Positions 22,852-34,887 of a stretch of DNA of 64,000 bases are shown one piece after another; positions within the stretch are counted from its first letter, which is position 1, and the number at the start of each line of letters is the position of its first letter. The notes below the pieces were generated by a model. That model made no database searches. It was not told the DNA's origin and worked only from the letters and a program-made list of their open reading frames with translations. Source of the stretch: Nymphaea colorata. Taxonomy: Eukaryota; Streptophyta; Magnoliopsida; Nymphaeales; Nymphaeaceae. The position numbers were made by a program, and so were the translations under genes. The stretch spans positions 22,572,302-22,636,301 of the forward strand of contig NC_045143.1 in NCBI RefSeq assembly GCF_008831285.2. Reading direction: 5' to 3'.

Positions 22852-25800
22852 CAACAAAGGATTAAACCTCAAGGTGGCCTTGATCCGTTTTTAGGACTTT
22901 CCCGAACTTGAATGGTCTAACCTATGGTCGAGTCCTAATCCGAGTTCGCACGAGGTAGTCTAGGTCGAACCTAGGCAAAAGGGGGTTGAGCCAGTCCAAG
23001 CTCAACCGTGCGCCCAAGCAAGTGGATCCGAATGATCCACTGACCATTTTATTTGGACGGATAGCGTCCCTTAGATCTGATTTATTTGGATCCGTTTTTG
23101 GATCCCATTGAGTTCCGTTTTTGGATCCCATTGAGTTCCGTTTTTGGATTCATTTGTGTTCCGTTTTTTTGAGTTGATTCTTTAGTGAACCGGTTCGGAA
23201 TGTGAACCGAGTTGAATAGAAAGTTATTTAAGTCTTTGATTTCATGTAATCGTTATGCTTTTGAGAATAATGAAATGAATTGATTAGTGTGGTGGGCGGA
23301 TTGCCCTTTCTCTCTCTAGTTTTCCCCTTGGCTCACCCCTCTCCCGCGGTGGTCTCCCTTCTCTCCTTGGCGTCCCTCCTCACCCATGGTGCAGCCTCTT
23401 CTCTCCCACTCGTCCTCAAGGATTCTCCAAGCCCTAGCGTCATCCTCCATGGCGTCCTCTTCATTCCAGCCCTCTAGGTGAAGGACGGCATCCCTTTCAC
23501 CCATCTATCCAGCCGAAGGTCTCCTCTTCCCTACCTTAATTTCTGTTTTCTTCCTCTCCCCCTCGACCTATGGAACACGACCAAAGGAAAGCAGCAAGCT
23601 CCGGCGCGCGGCGTCTCCAACGGACCACGAAGAATACCCCACGAGTATTTTCTTGAAGCACGGTGCCTTCCTTCTCAAACACAAAGAAGGTTGTGAGGCT
23701 GTCTTCTTCCTGGGAAGGCTGCAGCAACTTGGGCGACCTGGTAGCAGCAGCAAAAGACATCAAAGTAGCGCAAGAGAAAAAGGTTAGTACGAAGAGAAAA
23801 CAAGAATAGTTGGTGAGCAACACGTTGCTCGGTTTTAATACTGAGTTCGGCTAGAAGGTGGATATCATTCCCTCGGTGCACACCCTAGCCCCTGGCCCCC
23901 ACACGAGCATCCTCAAAAGTGCTCTTTGGTTGCCTCCGTTTTTGAACAAAACGGATGCACAAATCAAGCAAGCAAAAAGGGCTTGCAAAGTGCATCAAAA
24001 GGCGTCAAAACAAAGAAAAGATTACAAAGAAGAAGACGCCCCATCAAGAGGAATCAAATAGAGAAAAACGAGCTTCATCCGGTTGATTAATCGCATGTTC
24101 TAGCCTCGGCCTGAATTCTGCAACTCCGGTGAACCTTCAAGTGATTCTGGCCGGATTTTGATCAACTCCGGCGTGGTCCCAACTGCCCCTGATCGTGGAA
24201 AAGTCTAATCACAACTTAAGGGTATTCTGGTCTTTGTTTGGAGGAGCGCACTAGGGCGTTCAACCCTAGCCGCCGGTGCTAGCTCGCACCTTCCTTGGCA
24301 GCCGGTTCCTCATTTGGAAAGACAATCTCCTCGTTTCTCTTGTTTAATTCCATCCATTAGATGTGCAACGTGTCAAGCATCCCCACAGCCTCCCATGTTG
24401 ACCCAGCCACCTGTCCCCCTTAATTGATCTTGCCCCAGCCGAAAGTATCTACCTTAGTCCATCGAATTCCATCAAATCCGGTAGATCCCCTTCCCTCGTA
24501 ATCACTTACCGTTCTTGTTGCCAACCTTTTAGTCAACCGAGTCCAGCCTTTAATCTTCACCATTGGTGTCGCCACGTGTCGTCATCCCAGCCTGCAGCTC
24601 CTGCCACCTCACCAGCTGGCCCCTCCTCCCTTGTCGAGCAGCTGGCCCCACACGGTTTCATCTTTCCCCTCGTCTAAATCCTTCACCGATTTCCTTGAAT
24701 CTTCACTCGTATTTCCATTTGGGTAAAACGTTGTGAAGACGCCACCTCCTGCTCCCCCTAATCAGGTCCCTAACATCATGCCAGCCCAGTCCCTCTCCAT
24801 CTGCCACCTCTACAGCCAGCCCTTGCCCCTGGCCCCCACACGAGATTCCCTCCTCCATCGTCAAACCCTTGCCGATTTCGTAGAGGCCTTCATGCGTTTT
24901 CCAATTTGGAGTGAAGTCTAAGAAATCACCACCTCATCCGTGCCCAAATTCCTTCCTTCTCTTTACACTAGTCGACCCTTTTCGTCCTCACCTTAGCCCC
25001 TTTCCACCTCATGCTTCCTAAGTCTGACCCCACCTAAACCGAGCCAGCTCCCTTCTCCCATGTCGCCCACCATTTCTTTGTAGACCCCACAAATTCCACT
25101 TGTCATCCTTAGAGCCCACCCTCGTCTTGCTTCTCCTTTCTCGTTTCCTTTATCCCACCGTCCCTAGAAACTCTCTCGCATGAAGTCTTCCCCCCTTGCC
25201 ACCTCATGCTTTCCCCTTTAGTAAAATCCAGCGTGACCCCTTAGCCCCCATCTTTCCCAAACCTTACCTTGTTCGTCCCCTTACATCCATCGTGAAGAAG
25301 AGAAGAAGAATCCCGCGCCCAACGAGAAGACTTATCACTTTGGCAAAGGCCACGTGCCTTCCTCTCCTAACGAATTAGGAAGAGAGCCGAGCCAATTCCC
25401 TCCTCGTTCTTAAGGAAGGAAATTGGTATCCATTCCTTATTCGCTAGACCCTCTCTAGCGATCCTCTTAGCTCTAATTTCATCTTGGAATTAGACGCTCC
25501 TTTCCCTCCTCTACCCAAGGAAGGAAACCCCACGCCACCCTTTGCCTTTGGCAATTGGCGTCCTCTCACCCCCCTCTATCTTAGCTAGGTTGGTCGCCAC
25601 CTGGCCATAACATCCCTTAGGAAACCCTTAGTCTTCTTCTCCCTTGCCCTCATTTAGTCAAGTCCTTGACGCATCACCCCTTAGTCAACCTCTCTAGGAC
25701 GACCTCACCTATGTTGACAACCTAACCCCTTGAGCCTCCTTTCCTCTAAATCTGGAAAGTAGCCCACGGTCATAAGGCAGCCCAGTCAACGTGCCTAATT

Positions 25801-26888
25801 GACTAGAACCCACTTGCATGGCTAGACCCAAGCCGCACCTTCCGCACGCACCATCCTCATTCCTTAGCGTCTTGACTTAATTCAAGTCAATCCCAGCCGC
25901 ATCGGAACCTAAGCCAGTCCTTAGTCCGCCTTGTCCCAGCTGACCCTAAGCCTTGTCTTAGCTCACCTAGACCTCGACCTAGCCAGCCACCCTTAACCGG
26001 ACCCTCTCGTAGCTAGGTCTGCTCGAGCTCTAGACCGAGCTCTTATCTTTCCCGTAGCTAGGTTCTCCCATGTTCTAGACCGAACCCAGCCTTTCCGACG
26101 GTCCTCCTCCACCCACGGCGAGGCACTTCCAGTTCCGGTACACTCTTGGAGCAGCGATCCCAGCACGGCCAGGAGGGCCTATCCCAGCAGTAGCTAGCCA
26201 CTAGCTGCTGCCTCTTGCTCACGGCCAGGAGGGCCGTATTCCAGCAACCCGCCCGGCGTCCCTAGCCTGCCATTTGGAGACTTCCGGCATTAAATTCATA
26301 ACGCTGCACGGATCCAGCTGCAGCCCTCTTCCCCGGAGTCCTCTTCACTTGTTGCTGCATTGCCCGAGGTCAGGAATTCACCCCGTGGCCTTCTTGCTGA
26401 CAGCCAAGACTAGCTTGGCCGGTAACGGCCTCTCACTCCCTTGTAGTATCGCGGGTCGGGTGCACTTTACTTCTGTATTCGCTTGAGCCCGGCTTCTGCC
26501 TTGGTTGATTCCAGCGGTACCTCGACGGCCCTTGGCCTAGACACGACCGCTAATCGACGAGCCTACCTAGGGTATTGGGTGTGGTTTGTTACGTGTAGAC
26601 GTGGTTTGTGTGGTTTGATGGTTTGCATTGAGTGAGTTGCGAGAGTACTTTTGTATCGCGCATGCTTGTACGGCCTCACATCCCTCGTAGTTTTCTGTAG
26701 TAGGCTTTGCTTTAGTTAGGTTTTTGGGATTACCCTTCCGTGTATTCACGTCCTATTGGGTTTGCGCCGGGGTCCTGTCCGGCCGGGTAGTTCCTTTTAT
26801 TATTTGTTTAGGTTTCTTTGGTCTAGATTCCTCGAGGCGATCTTGGCAGTAGGACCTCGACTCCTTGGGTGGGGTCGGGATCCTAACA
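22668..26888 (+). repeat. LTR2b, middle LTR of the array
   Basis: TGATACGAGCC...ATCCTAACA, 4221 bp. It serves as 3' LTR of body 1 and 5' LTR of body 2. It is very close to LTR2a over most of its length, but from about 26230 to 26460 it matches LTR2c instead. At about 23884-23906 a segment of roughly 115 bp is replaced by a short filler. The GTAAGT site of LTR2a is lost here (GGAAAGAC near 24317). Hairpin at 26221-26237. No gene beyond the protein tail. Confidence 0.93.
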
Positions 26889-27473
26889 ATTGGTATCAAA
26901 GCGACCTTGGGAAATAAATCTTGACTTAGCCGCGCTTGGACCAGCAAAGAGTAAGCATCCACGGACAGTGCAGCAATCAGGACTTCAGATTTTCAGTAGG
27001 ATTTCTTTTCAGGATTTCGTTTTCAGAACTAGGTGAATTGCGGTTTTCTGGTCTGTAACAGTCAGCGTCAGTGTATCAGCGATTTCAGGGGGCAAACGAA
27101 GTCCGTTTTGCCTGAACTTTGGTGGACAGACTCGTAATCATATGTGCTACAAAAGTTGTTTTGGGCATCAGAAGAAATTCTGCCCTTAACATGACGTTTT
27201 TGGCCTTACAACGTGCTAAAAGCCTGAACGGATAGAACCTGTCCGCGGAGCAGTTTGGCCAGAAGATTGCGTAGTTTCAGAGACTTCCTGAGGTCAAAAC
27301 GAGCTGAAATTTTCAGCATAGTCAGATAATTATATTCTCTTAGTGCTGACAAAATTTGAAGTCAAAACTCCACCGTTTGATATTTCTGTGCGTAAGTCAT
27401 TTGGCTGCCTAAAAACAGTCTGGACTAAGGGTGTGCACATCGCACCACCCTAGGGTACTTGAGCTCGAAGTTG

Positions 27474-27501
27474 CTGTCGAGGCATCAGGCGGATGCGACA
27501 G
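27474..27501 (+). ncRNA. Leader stem-loop 1, E2 body 2
   Basis: Outer stem CTGTC/GACAG, bulge GAG, inner stem GCATC/GATGC, loop AGGCG. Confidence 0.75.
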
Positions 27502-27540
27502 TTAGGCCTCCCATTTAGGCCCAGCTGAGAGCAAGAGTTA

Positions 27541-27570
27541 GTCACCGAGGTGCTAGGCGGGCACGGTGAC
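27541..27570 (+). ncRNA. Leader stem-loop 2, E2 body 2
   Basis: Outer stem GTCACC/GGTGAC (fully paired), bulge GAG, inner stem GTGCT/GGCAC (one G-U pair), loop AGGCG. Confidence 0.75.
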
Positions 27571-27795
27571 GGGCGGAAACCAGTTCCTCCTCCCTTAGCG
27601 CACACAGGGCAGAAGTGTGGCTGATAGACAAGGGCAGAACAACGGTTTACAGCAGGTTCTTCGCAGCATAGGATTTTTTCTTTAAGAGTGGCAGCGTGAC
27701 AGTTTGTTTGGTTTCAGCAGTAGCATAGAATTTGTTTTGGCAGTTTGCTGGATAGTGTAGAAGACGGAATGAGGTGCTCGTCTAGTAGAGCAGAA

Positions 27796-30320
27796 ATGGA
27801 CATACTCCTTAGCACCTTCAAAAATGGCGTTTGCATTCGGACAGATACGTTGATCCATGGACAAACTAGGGATCAAGCTCCAAAGTGGACTTATGTCCAA
27901 GTCGGCAGTAATCCCGAGTGTGACTTGACACTCCGACACCCTAGCATAAAAGGGCGTCACTTTGAGTTAGCCATACATAAGGACACCCAAGAAATGTGGA
28001 TAGCCAAAATCACTTACACGGGTAGACTTATAGTGGCTGGATACGAAGTAGAACATCGAGATTGGGCGCCCATCTACCATTGAGAAGTTATCCAAGTGGG
28101 GTTCTCAAAATTCCGCTTAGTGCTAGAAGAAAGACTCTCCCCCGTGACCGAGAAGCAAAAAGAATATTCTTATGAGCCTAGTGATGAAGATGAGCATTAT
28201 GGACCGATTGGCCAAAGCACAAGGCCTCTTACGTGGGATGAAGTGCTCAACAAGATAAACGCGATGCTCGCCAGGATGGATCACAGAGAGGCGATCAGAA
28301 ATAAGAAAATAGCCAGCGATAATAGACGGACTGAGATTGCTACAGAGTCGGATACTGAAACTGAATCAGATTCGTCTAGTGAGGATGAAAAGTCCTCCCC
28401 TTCTCCAAAGACGCCTAAGAAAATAGTGCCAAAAGAGTACAGATTAGAAAACGAAGGAGAAACTTCGTCTGACTCCGAAGATGATAGTAGCACTGATTCT
28501 TCAAGCGATGAAGAGTTAGAAGTGCCAAGTCGTGGGTGCGCCAATCCAAACACCCTCGAGCCTTCAGATCGCGCAAAAGTTGAAAATTCAGAAAAAGGGA
28601 TTCTTGGAGCCCCTCCTATCCTTATCCATAAGAGCAGCAGGCAGATCACGTCTAAGGATACTAAAGGCATACTTGGCCCAGCCAAGACAATCTGTGCTAC
28701 ACGGCCTTTGGAATGGGTCCAACCTAGAACAACAAATGAGAACCAAAGGCCCAACCAGCAAAATGAGTCGGTAGGATGGAGAGACATGAAGCACTCCACC
28801 GGCATTTACGAAGGATTACTTCCCTTACCCGAACATTCCAAGACGACAGAACAAAAGGAATTAAGGGAAAGTAATAGTGCGTGTCCAAACTCGAATGAAG
28901 GGTGCTCATCTAGCCCAACACGAGCAGAAAGTAGAGCGACACCTCTTGAAGGACTAACGCCTGAGGCAAGTCCTAAAGTGAGGCCGATGCAAAGCAAAGA
29001 AGAACTCTTCGCCCCCGCTTCACCTTTCAGATGGGCAGATGAGCCATGGGATCAAGAAACCCGTGAACAAACAAAGATAGAAACAATGGGGCAGCCAGCC
29101 ACGGGCAGCAAAGGGTTGTTACCACCTCCTAACATCCTTAAGAACCAACCTAAGGAGGGTGGTATGGATCACAAGTTCTTAGAGTCTCCCAACAAAAATG
29201 CACGAATGAAACTCCAACAAGGGGCGACTCAAGAATTGGCAAGCCTAAACGCCAAGTTACATAGAGCCCAAGACAAGAGACTTCCTCTTGTCACGCGCCA
29301 AGCAGGAAAAGAGGTAGTTGCCGCCTCTAACAAAAACAAAAAGGGTTCTAAACCCAGATGTAAGCAAAGAACCAAACCGCTTAACATCCGGGAGCAGTTT
29401 GAAGAAGAGCTCCTAGCAGAAATAGACGGAATCCTCCCCAAGTCTGAAGAGGAAAGCGAGAATGTTGTTGAGGAACGTCATGGCCTTAAGATGACAGATA
29501 TAGGAACAGCCAGTGAGCAGTACACCGTGACCACCTTAGCCTCTTCCCAGCGTCAGATACAGTCTAGGAAAGGTGGTCGGCAACATAATTTACCTACTCT
29601 GGGCAATTACATTGAAAAACTCTACCCAGAGCGTTGGAGAGCACACCAATTTCCAGACTCTCCAAACTGTAGTCGGGAATTAAGGGACCATCATGACTCC
29701 CTTAATCCCAACATGCAAGGCTTATTACTAGGCCCCGACTATAGTAAGCGCGCAACAGAAGCGCAGTGGCCTGTCCTAGTGAGCAGCAACACTTGGCAAT
29801 CGCAGAGACACTGGCAGACCACCACACAGAAGAAGAGCGTAAGCGGAAGCAAACAGCTGCAAGGGCAGCAAAGGCTTCACATCGGGCAGCTGCCTAGAGA
29901 CTACGGCCCTGAAAGGTTACATCAAGAAACCACGAGTAGGACAACTCGGGTCTTTACTCGGGATTTTCAAAAAGGGCTGAGAGGAAGCTTCCTCAACCAG
30001 AGGAACTCCCTTACCGTACTACCCCGAGATTATGGACCAAAAGAAAAACTTATATGGGTAGCACGTGGAAGTCAGACCCATCCGGAAAAGATAAAGCAAG
30101 AGCTTGGGGACAAGCTCATTTTAAGGAGGGTGGATCTGATACGAGCCAAAAATCCAGCCCGTTTGCAAGGGCTGAACCAAGGACCAAGCCGGGTCCGACT
30201 AGGCTCGTAAGGGCTGGACGTGAGTCCAGCAAGGCAGCTAGGCCAGCTACAGAGGAAACTATACAGCTTGGAGTTCTTGCAGTGGGCGGAGCGGGCGGAG
30301 CAACGACGGCCAAGCGTTGA
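27796..30320 (+). pseudogene. FHA-like protein of E2 body 2, one stop and a 3' frameshift
   Basis: Second array copy of the FHA-element protein, better preserved than the first. The preferred start is the ATG at 27796 (MDILLSTF). FHA-like domain at about codons 10-110 contains the stop TGA at 28081-28083, where body 1 has GGA (Gly, in YHGEVIQVG). The frame then runs open to 30210. Visible parts: the acidic tract TETESDSSSEDEKSS, a second DSSTDSSSDEE, the RMKLQQGATQELASLNAKLH block, an EEELLAEIDGILPKSE block, NYIEKLYPERWRAHQF, and two LPRDYGP motifs. One A is missing from an A run near 30085-30088 relative to body 1, so the frame ends at 30210. The proper tail (GQAHFKEGG, then AVGGAGGA) sits in another frame and ends at 30320 inside LTR2c. 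No known enzyme motif; role unknown. Confidence 0.85.
30123..30134 (+). other. Polypurine tract of E2 body 2
   Basis: AAGGAGGGTGGA two bases before the TG of LTR2c at 30137. Confidence 0.85.
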
Positions 30321-33300
30321 CAACAAAGGATTAAACCTCAAGGTGGCCTTGATCCGTTTTTAGGACTTTCCGAACTTGAATGGTCTAACCTATGGTCGAG
30401 TCCTAATCCGAGTTCACACGAGGTAGTCTAGGTCAAACCTAGGCAAAAGGGGGTTGAGCCGGTCCAAGCTCAACCATGCGCCCAAGCAAGTGGATCCAAA
30501 TGATCCACGGACCAATTTATTTGGACGGATAGCATCCCTTAGGATTGAGTTATTTGAATCCGTTTTTAGATCCAAGTGTGTTCCGTTTTTGGATCCATTG
30601 AGTTCCGTTTTTTGATTTGTTTCTTTAGTGAACCGGTTCGGAATGTGAACCGTGTTGCTTAGGCTATTATTTAAGTCATTGAGTTCATGTAAATGTTATG
30701 CTTTTTGAGAATAATGAAATGAATTGATTAGTGTGGTGGGCCGATTGCCCTTTCTCTCTCTCGTACTTCCCTTGGCTCACCCCTCTCCCGCGGTGGTCTC
30801 CCTTCTCTCCTTGGCGCCCCTCCTCACCCATGGCGCAACGTCTTCTCCTCCACTCGTCCTCAAGGTATCTCCCTAGCCTAACGTCATCTCTCTTGGCGTC
30901 ATCTACCTTTCAAATCCCAAGGTGAAGATCTGCATCGTCTTCAGCCCTCTTGTCAATCGAAGGTCTCCCTCTTCCACTCGACCTTGTTTTCTGGTTTCTT
31001 CCTCTCCCCCTCGACCTAAGGATCACGGCCTAAGGATAGCAGCAAGCTCCGGCGCGCGGCGTCTCCAACGGACCACGAAGAATACCCCACGAGCATTTTC
31101 TTGAAGCACAGTGCCTTCCTTCTCAAACACAAAGAAGGTTGTGAGGCTGTCTTCATCCCGGGAAGGCTGCAGCAACTTGGGCGACCTGGTAGCAGCAGCA
31201 AAAGACATCAAAGTAGCGCAAGAGAAAAAGGTTAGTACAAAGAGAAAACAAGAAAAGTTGGTGAGCAACACATTGCTCGGTTTTGATCTTGAGTTCGGCT
31301 AGAAGGTGGATTTCCATCCCTCGGTGTACACCCGTGAGATTGAGCTCTCATCCCGCGGCTGAAAACAGAATTAAACCCTTGCTTACGCGTCTCAAGAACT
31401 CCTTGGCATTCTTGAAGTTCTTCCCCTCACGCTACGCTCGAAGGTCTCCAAAGAGCGTCCTCACAAGAGCGCTTTGGTTGCCTCCGTTTTTGAGCAAAAC
31501 GGATGCACAAATCCAGCAAGCAAAAGGCTTGCATAAGTGCATCAAAAGGGCGTCAAAATAAAGAGAAAAGTGCTTAGAAGAAGTCGCCCAAACCAGAGGA
31601 ATCAAATGGCGTAAATTAAGCTTCATCCGGTTGATTATTCACACGTTTTAAGCTCTCCCTGAATTCAGCAAAGCCGGTGAACATACAAGTGATTCCGGCC
31701 AACTTGTGGCAAACTCCGGCGTGGTCCAGACTGCCCCTGATCGTGGAAAAGTCCATTTACAAGCTGAGGGTATTCTGGTCTTTGTTTGGAGGAGCGCACT
31801 AGGGCGTTCAACCCTAGCCGCCGGTGCTAGCTCGCACCTTCCTTGGCCGCCGGTCTTCATTTGGTAAGTCCTATTCTTTCTCTCTTTTGTTTAATCTCAG
31901 CCCTTGCCTACACAACGTGTCAGCCATCCCCTTAGCCTCCTAGAATTACCTCGCCACCTGTCCTACCTTGTGATATTGTCCAGCCGAAAGAATCACCCAA
32001 GATCCATCGTATTCCCCAAAGTTAGCGAAATCCCTCTCCTCGCAATCCCCTTCCGTTTTTGTTGGTTCACCTTTAGTCAACCGAAGTCTTCCTTGTATCC
32101 CAGCCATTGATGTTGCCACATGTCATCATCTTAGCCTGCCCTTCCTGCCACCTCACCAGCTGGTCCCTCCTCCTTCGAGTCATCCTGGCCCACACGATTT
32201 CTCATTTCTCCTTCGTTAAATTGGCCAGCCGAAATCTTTGACCTCTCTAGCAATCTCACGCGTATTTCCATTTTGGTGGAGCGTTGTGAGAACGCCACCT
32301 CCTCCTCTTCCCCATCCGAGCTCCATCCTTTTTGTTAGCCCCAAGCCTCATCACCAGCTCACCACTCCCTCTCGAGCCCTTGGCCCCACACAAGATCCCC
32401 TCCTCCATCGTCAAACCCTTGCCGTTTTCTTAGAAGCCTTCACGCGTTTTCCAATTTGGAGTGAAGCCTAAGAAATCGCCACCTCATCCTTACCTTAAAC
32501 CGATTCCCTTTCTTTACGCAAGCCAGCCCCTCTCGTCCCCACCAAGCACCTTTCCAGCTCGTGCTTCCTAATCCTATCCCCACCTAAACCGAGCCAGCTA
32601 GCCAGCCTTTTCACTTGTAGGCCCCACACGGTTTCCACTTGGCACCGTATTGGCACCCCTTTGGCTCGCACCTTCCTTTTTCTTTCTCACCCGTTCCTAA
32701 ACCTTCTCGCATAAAGTCTTCCTCTCGCCACCTCCTGCTTTCCTTTTTGTGTTAGCCCTTGACCCTTTAGTCCTTGCCCTATCCAACCTTTGACCTTGCT
32801 TACCCTTGTGTCCGTTGGAGAAAGAAGAGAAGAAGAATCCCACGCCTAACGTGAAGACTTATCATTTTGGCCTATGCCACGTGCCTCTCCCTCCTTACGC
32901 ATTAGGGAGTAAGCCGAGCCAATTCCCTCCTTATTCTTTAGGAAGGAAATTGGAATCATTTCCTAATTTTCTAGTCTCTCTCTAGCAACTCTCTTAGCTC
33001 TCAATTCGATTTGGAATTGAGTGCCCCTTTCCCTCCTCACTCTTAGGAAGGAAACCCCACGTCAACCCCTACCCTTTGGTAGTTGATGTCCTCTCATCCC
33101 CCTCTTTCTTAATTAGGTAGCCTCCACCTGGCCTCATCTACCTTAGCAACCTGTCAGCCCTTGACCAACCGAGTCAACTCTTCCCTAGGAAATCACTAGT
33201 CGTATCCTCCTTTACCCGCTTCTAGGCAAGCCCTTGTTGCACCATTCCGTAGATATTCTCCCTAGTCGACCCTACCTTGGGCAACCCAATCCCCTGAGCC

Positions 33301-34100
33301 TCCTTTCCTCTTAATTGGGAAAGTAGCCGTAGGTCCTAAGGCAGCTAAGACCAACGCTGCCTAAGTGATTCGGACCCACCTCTTGCACGGCTAGACCCAA
33401 GCCGCCACCTCTCTTCCGCATCTTCCTCATTCCTTAGCGTCTTGGCTTATTTCAAGTCAATCACAGCCGCATTTGAACCTAAGCCAGTCCTTAGTCAACC
33501 TTGACCCTGCTGACCTTCAGCCTTGACTTAGCTCACCTAAGCCACGACCTAGCCAGCCATCCATAGTCGGACCTCCCTCGTAGCTAGGTCTGCCCGAGCT
33601 CTCATCTTTTCCCATAGTTAGGTTCTCCCGGGTTCTGACCCGAACCCAGCCCTTCTGAAGGACTTCCCCACGCACGGCGGGACCCTTCCAGCTTCGGCCC
33701 TTCGCTTGCTGCCGCGCTCCCATCACGGCCAGGTGGGCCCCTTCCAGTAGTAGCTCGTGACTCGCTGCTGCCTCTTGCTCACGGCCAGGAGGGCCGTATT
33801 CCAGCAACACGTCCGGCGTCCCTAGCCTACCATTTGGAGACTTCCGGCATTAAATTCATAACGCTGCACGGATCCAGCTGCAGCCCTCTTTCCCGGAGTC
33901 CTCTTCACTTGTTGCTGCATTGCCCGAGGTCAGGAATTCACCTCGTGGCCTTCTTGCTGACAGCCAAGACTAGCTTGGCCGGTAACGCCCTCTCACTCCC
34001 TTGTAGTATCGCGGGTCGGGTGCACTTTACTTTTGTATTCGCTTGAGCCCGGCTTCGGCCTTGGTTGATTCCAGCGGTACCTCGACGGCCCTTGGCCTAG
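30137..34100 (+). repeat. LTR2c, third LTR of the array, left part
   Basis: The first about 390 bp are nearly identical to LTR2b. From about 30530 to 33780 the sequence is clearly more diverged, with many substitutions and indels. From about 33800 to 34100 it is again nearly identical to LTR2b. GTAAGT at 31864-31869, hairpin at 33781-33797. Interrupted by E3 after CCTAG at 34096-34100. No gene beyond the protein tail. Confidence 0.92.
34096..34100. repeat. Target-site duplication of E3 (left), CCTAG
   Basis: CCTAG before the E3 5' LTR; repeated at 43137-43141 after the 3' LTR. In LTR2a and LTR2b the uninterrupted sequence reads GGCCTAGACACGACC. Confidence 0.96.
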
Positions 34101-34887
34101 TGATACGGGCCATCCTTCGGCGACGAGGAGGAGGGCCGCAGCCGGCATCGTCAGGGCGCCAGGCCGCGCGCAGCTCACATCTGAGACAGGCCATGCGCCA
34201 GGAGGAAGGGGTGGTGCCCCCGGTTCTGAGCGGAGGGAGGTTACAGCCCGCGGTAGAGAGCTTGACTTCGCTCAGGAGCAGCCGCGGGAAGCTAGTCCCG
34301 CGGCCCGGCAGAGGACGCGCCAGACAGGGCAAGACGCGCCGGGAGGCTTGGCCTCCATCGGCCGGGCAGGGGCGAGGTCAGAGAAGGCCGAGGATTGCGA
34401 GGGGAGGAAGCCATTGTTGATTCCTTATGCAAGAAGAGGATTCCCAAGAGGGCAAATACCTGGATGCTTTGCCCAGAAGGTCGCCGGACGTTCTTCCTGG
34501 CGGCAGCCCCCTTGGATTTCCTTCTTCTTCATCATCAATGAGATCTACATTTCCATCTTCCTCCGTTTCTCCCTGTTCTTCACCATTTCCAGCAACCATG
34601 GCAGCCGTGCTGGTGATCTCCATCGATTGAAGCCCATTCCAGCGAAGGAGACTCCAACCGGAAGCCACCCCACGCGTATCTCATCGTTTTCCCTCTTCCA
34701 TCCGATGCCAAATCCACCGCACGATCCTCCGTTAGCCTCCCAACCGACTGCATTTCCCTCTGCGTTTTCCCCTTCACCGAACCAGGTTACTGTTCCATTG
34801 AAGAACTCCTCCCGCATGCGTGATCCAGGGCGATCAGCGACCACGGACGGCTGCCTCGGGCATCCCTCTCGGCTGTGGGTCGCAACA
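34101..34887 (+). repeat. E3 5' LTR, lacking the promoter region
   Basis: 787 bp against 1242 bp for the 3' LTR. About 455 bp present in the 3' copy (roughly 42185-42650), including its TATAAA, are missing here at about 34385-34410. Otherwise the two are nearly identical. Confidence 0.92.

Larger units (their letters stand above)
26889..27795 (+). other. Leader of E2 body 2
   Basis: The primer-binding site is TGGTATCAAAGC (26891-26902), with one mismatch to the usual sequence. This body has only one primer site: the segment between the two sites of body 1 is missing, as if the two repeats had recombined. GTAAGT is at 27392-27397, and stem-loops are at 27474-27501 and 27541-27570. Confidence 0.85.
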
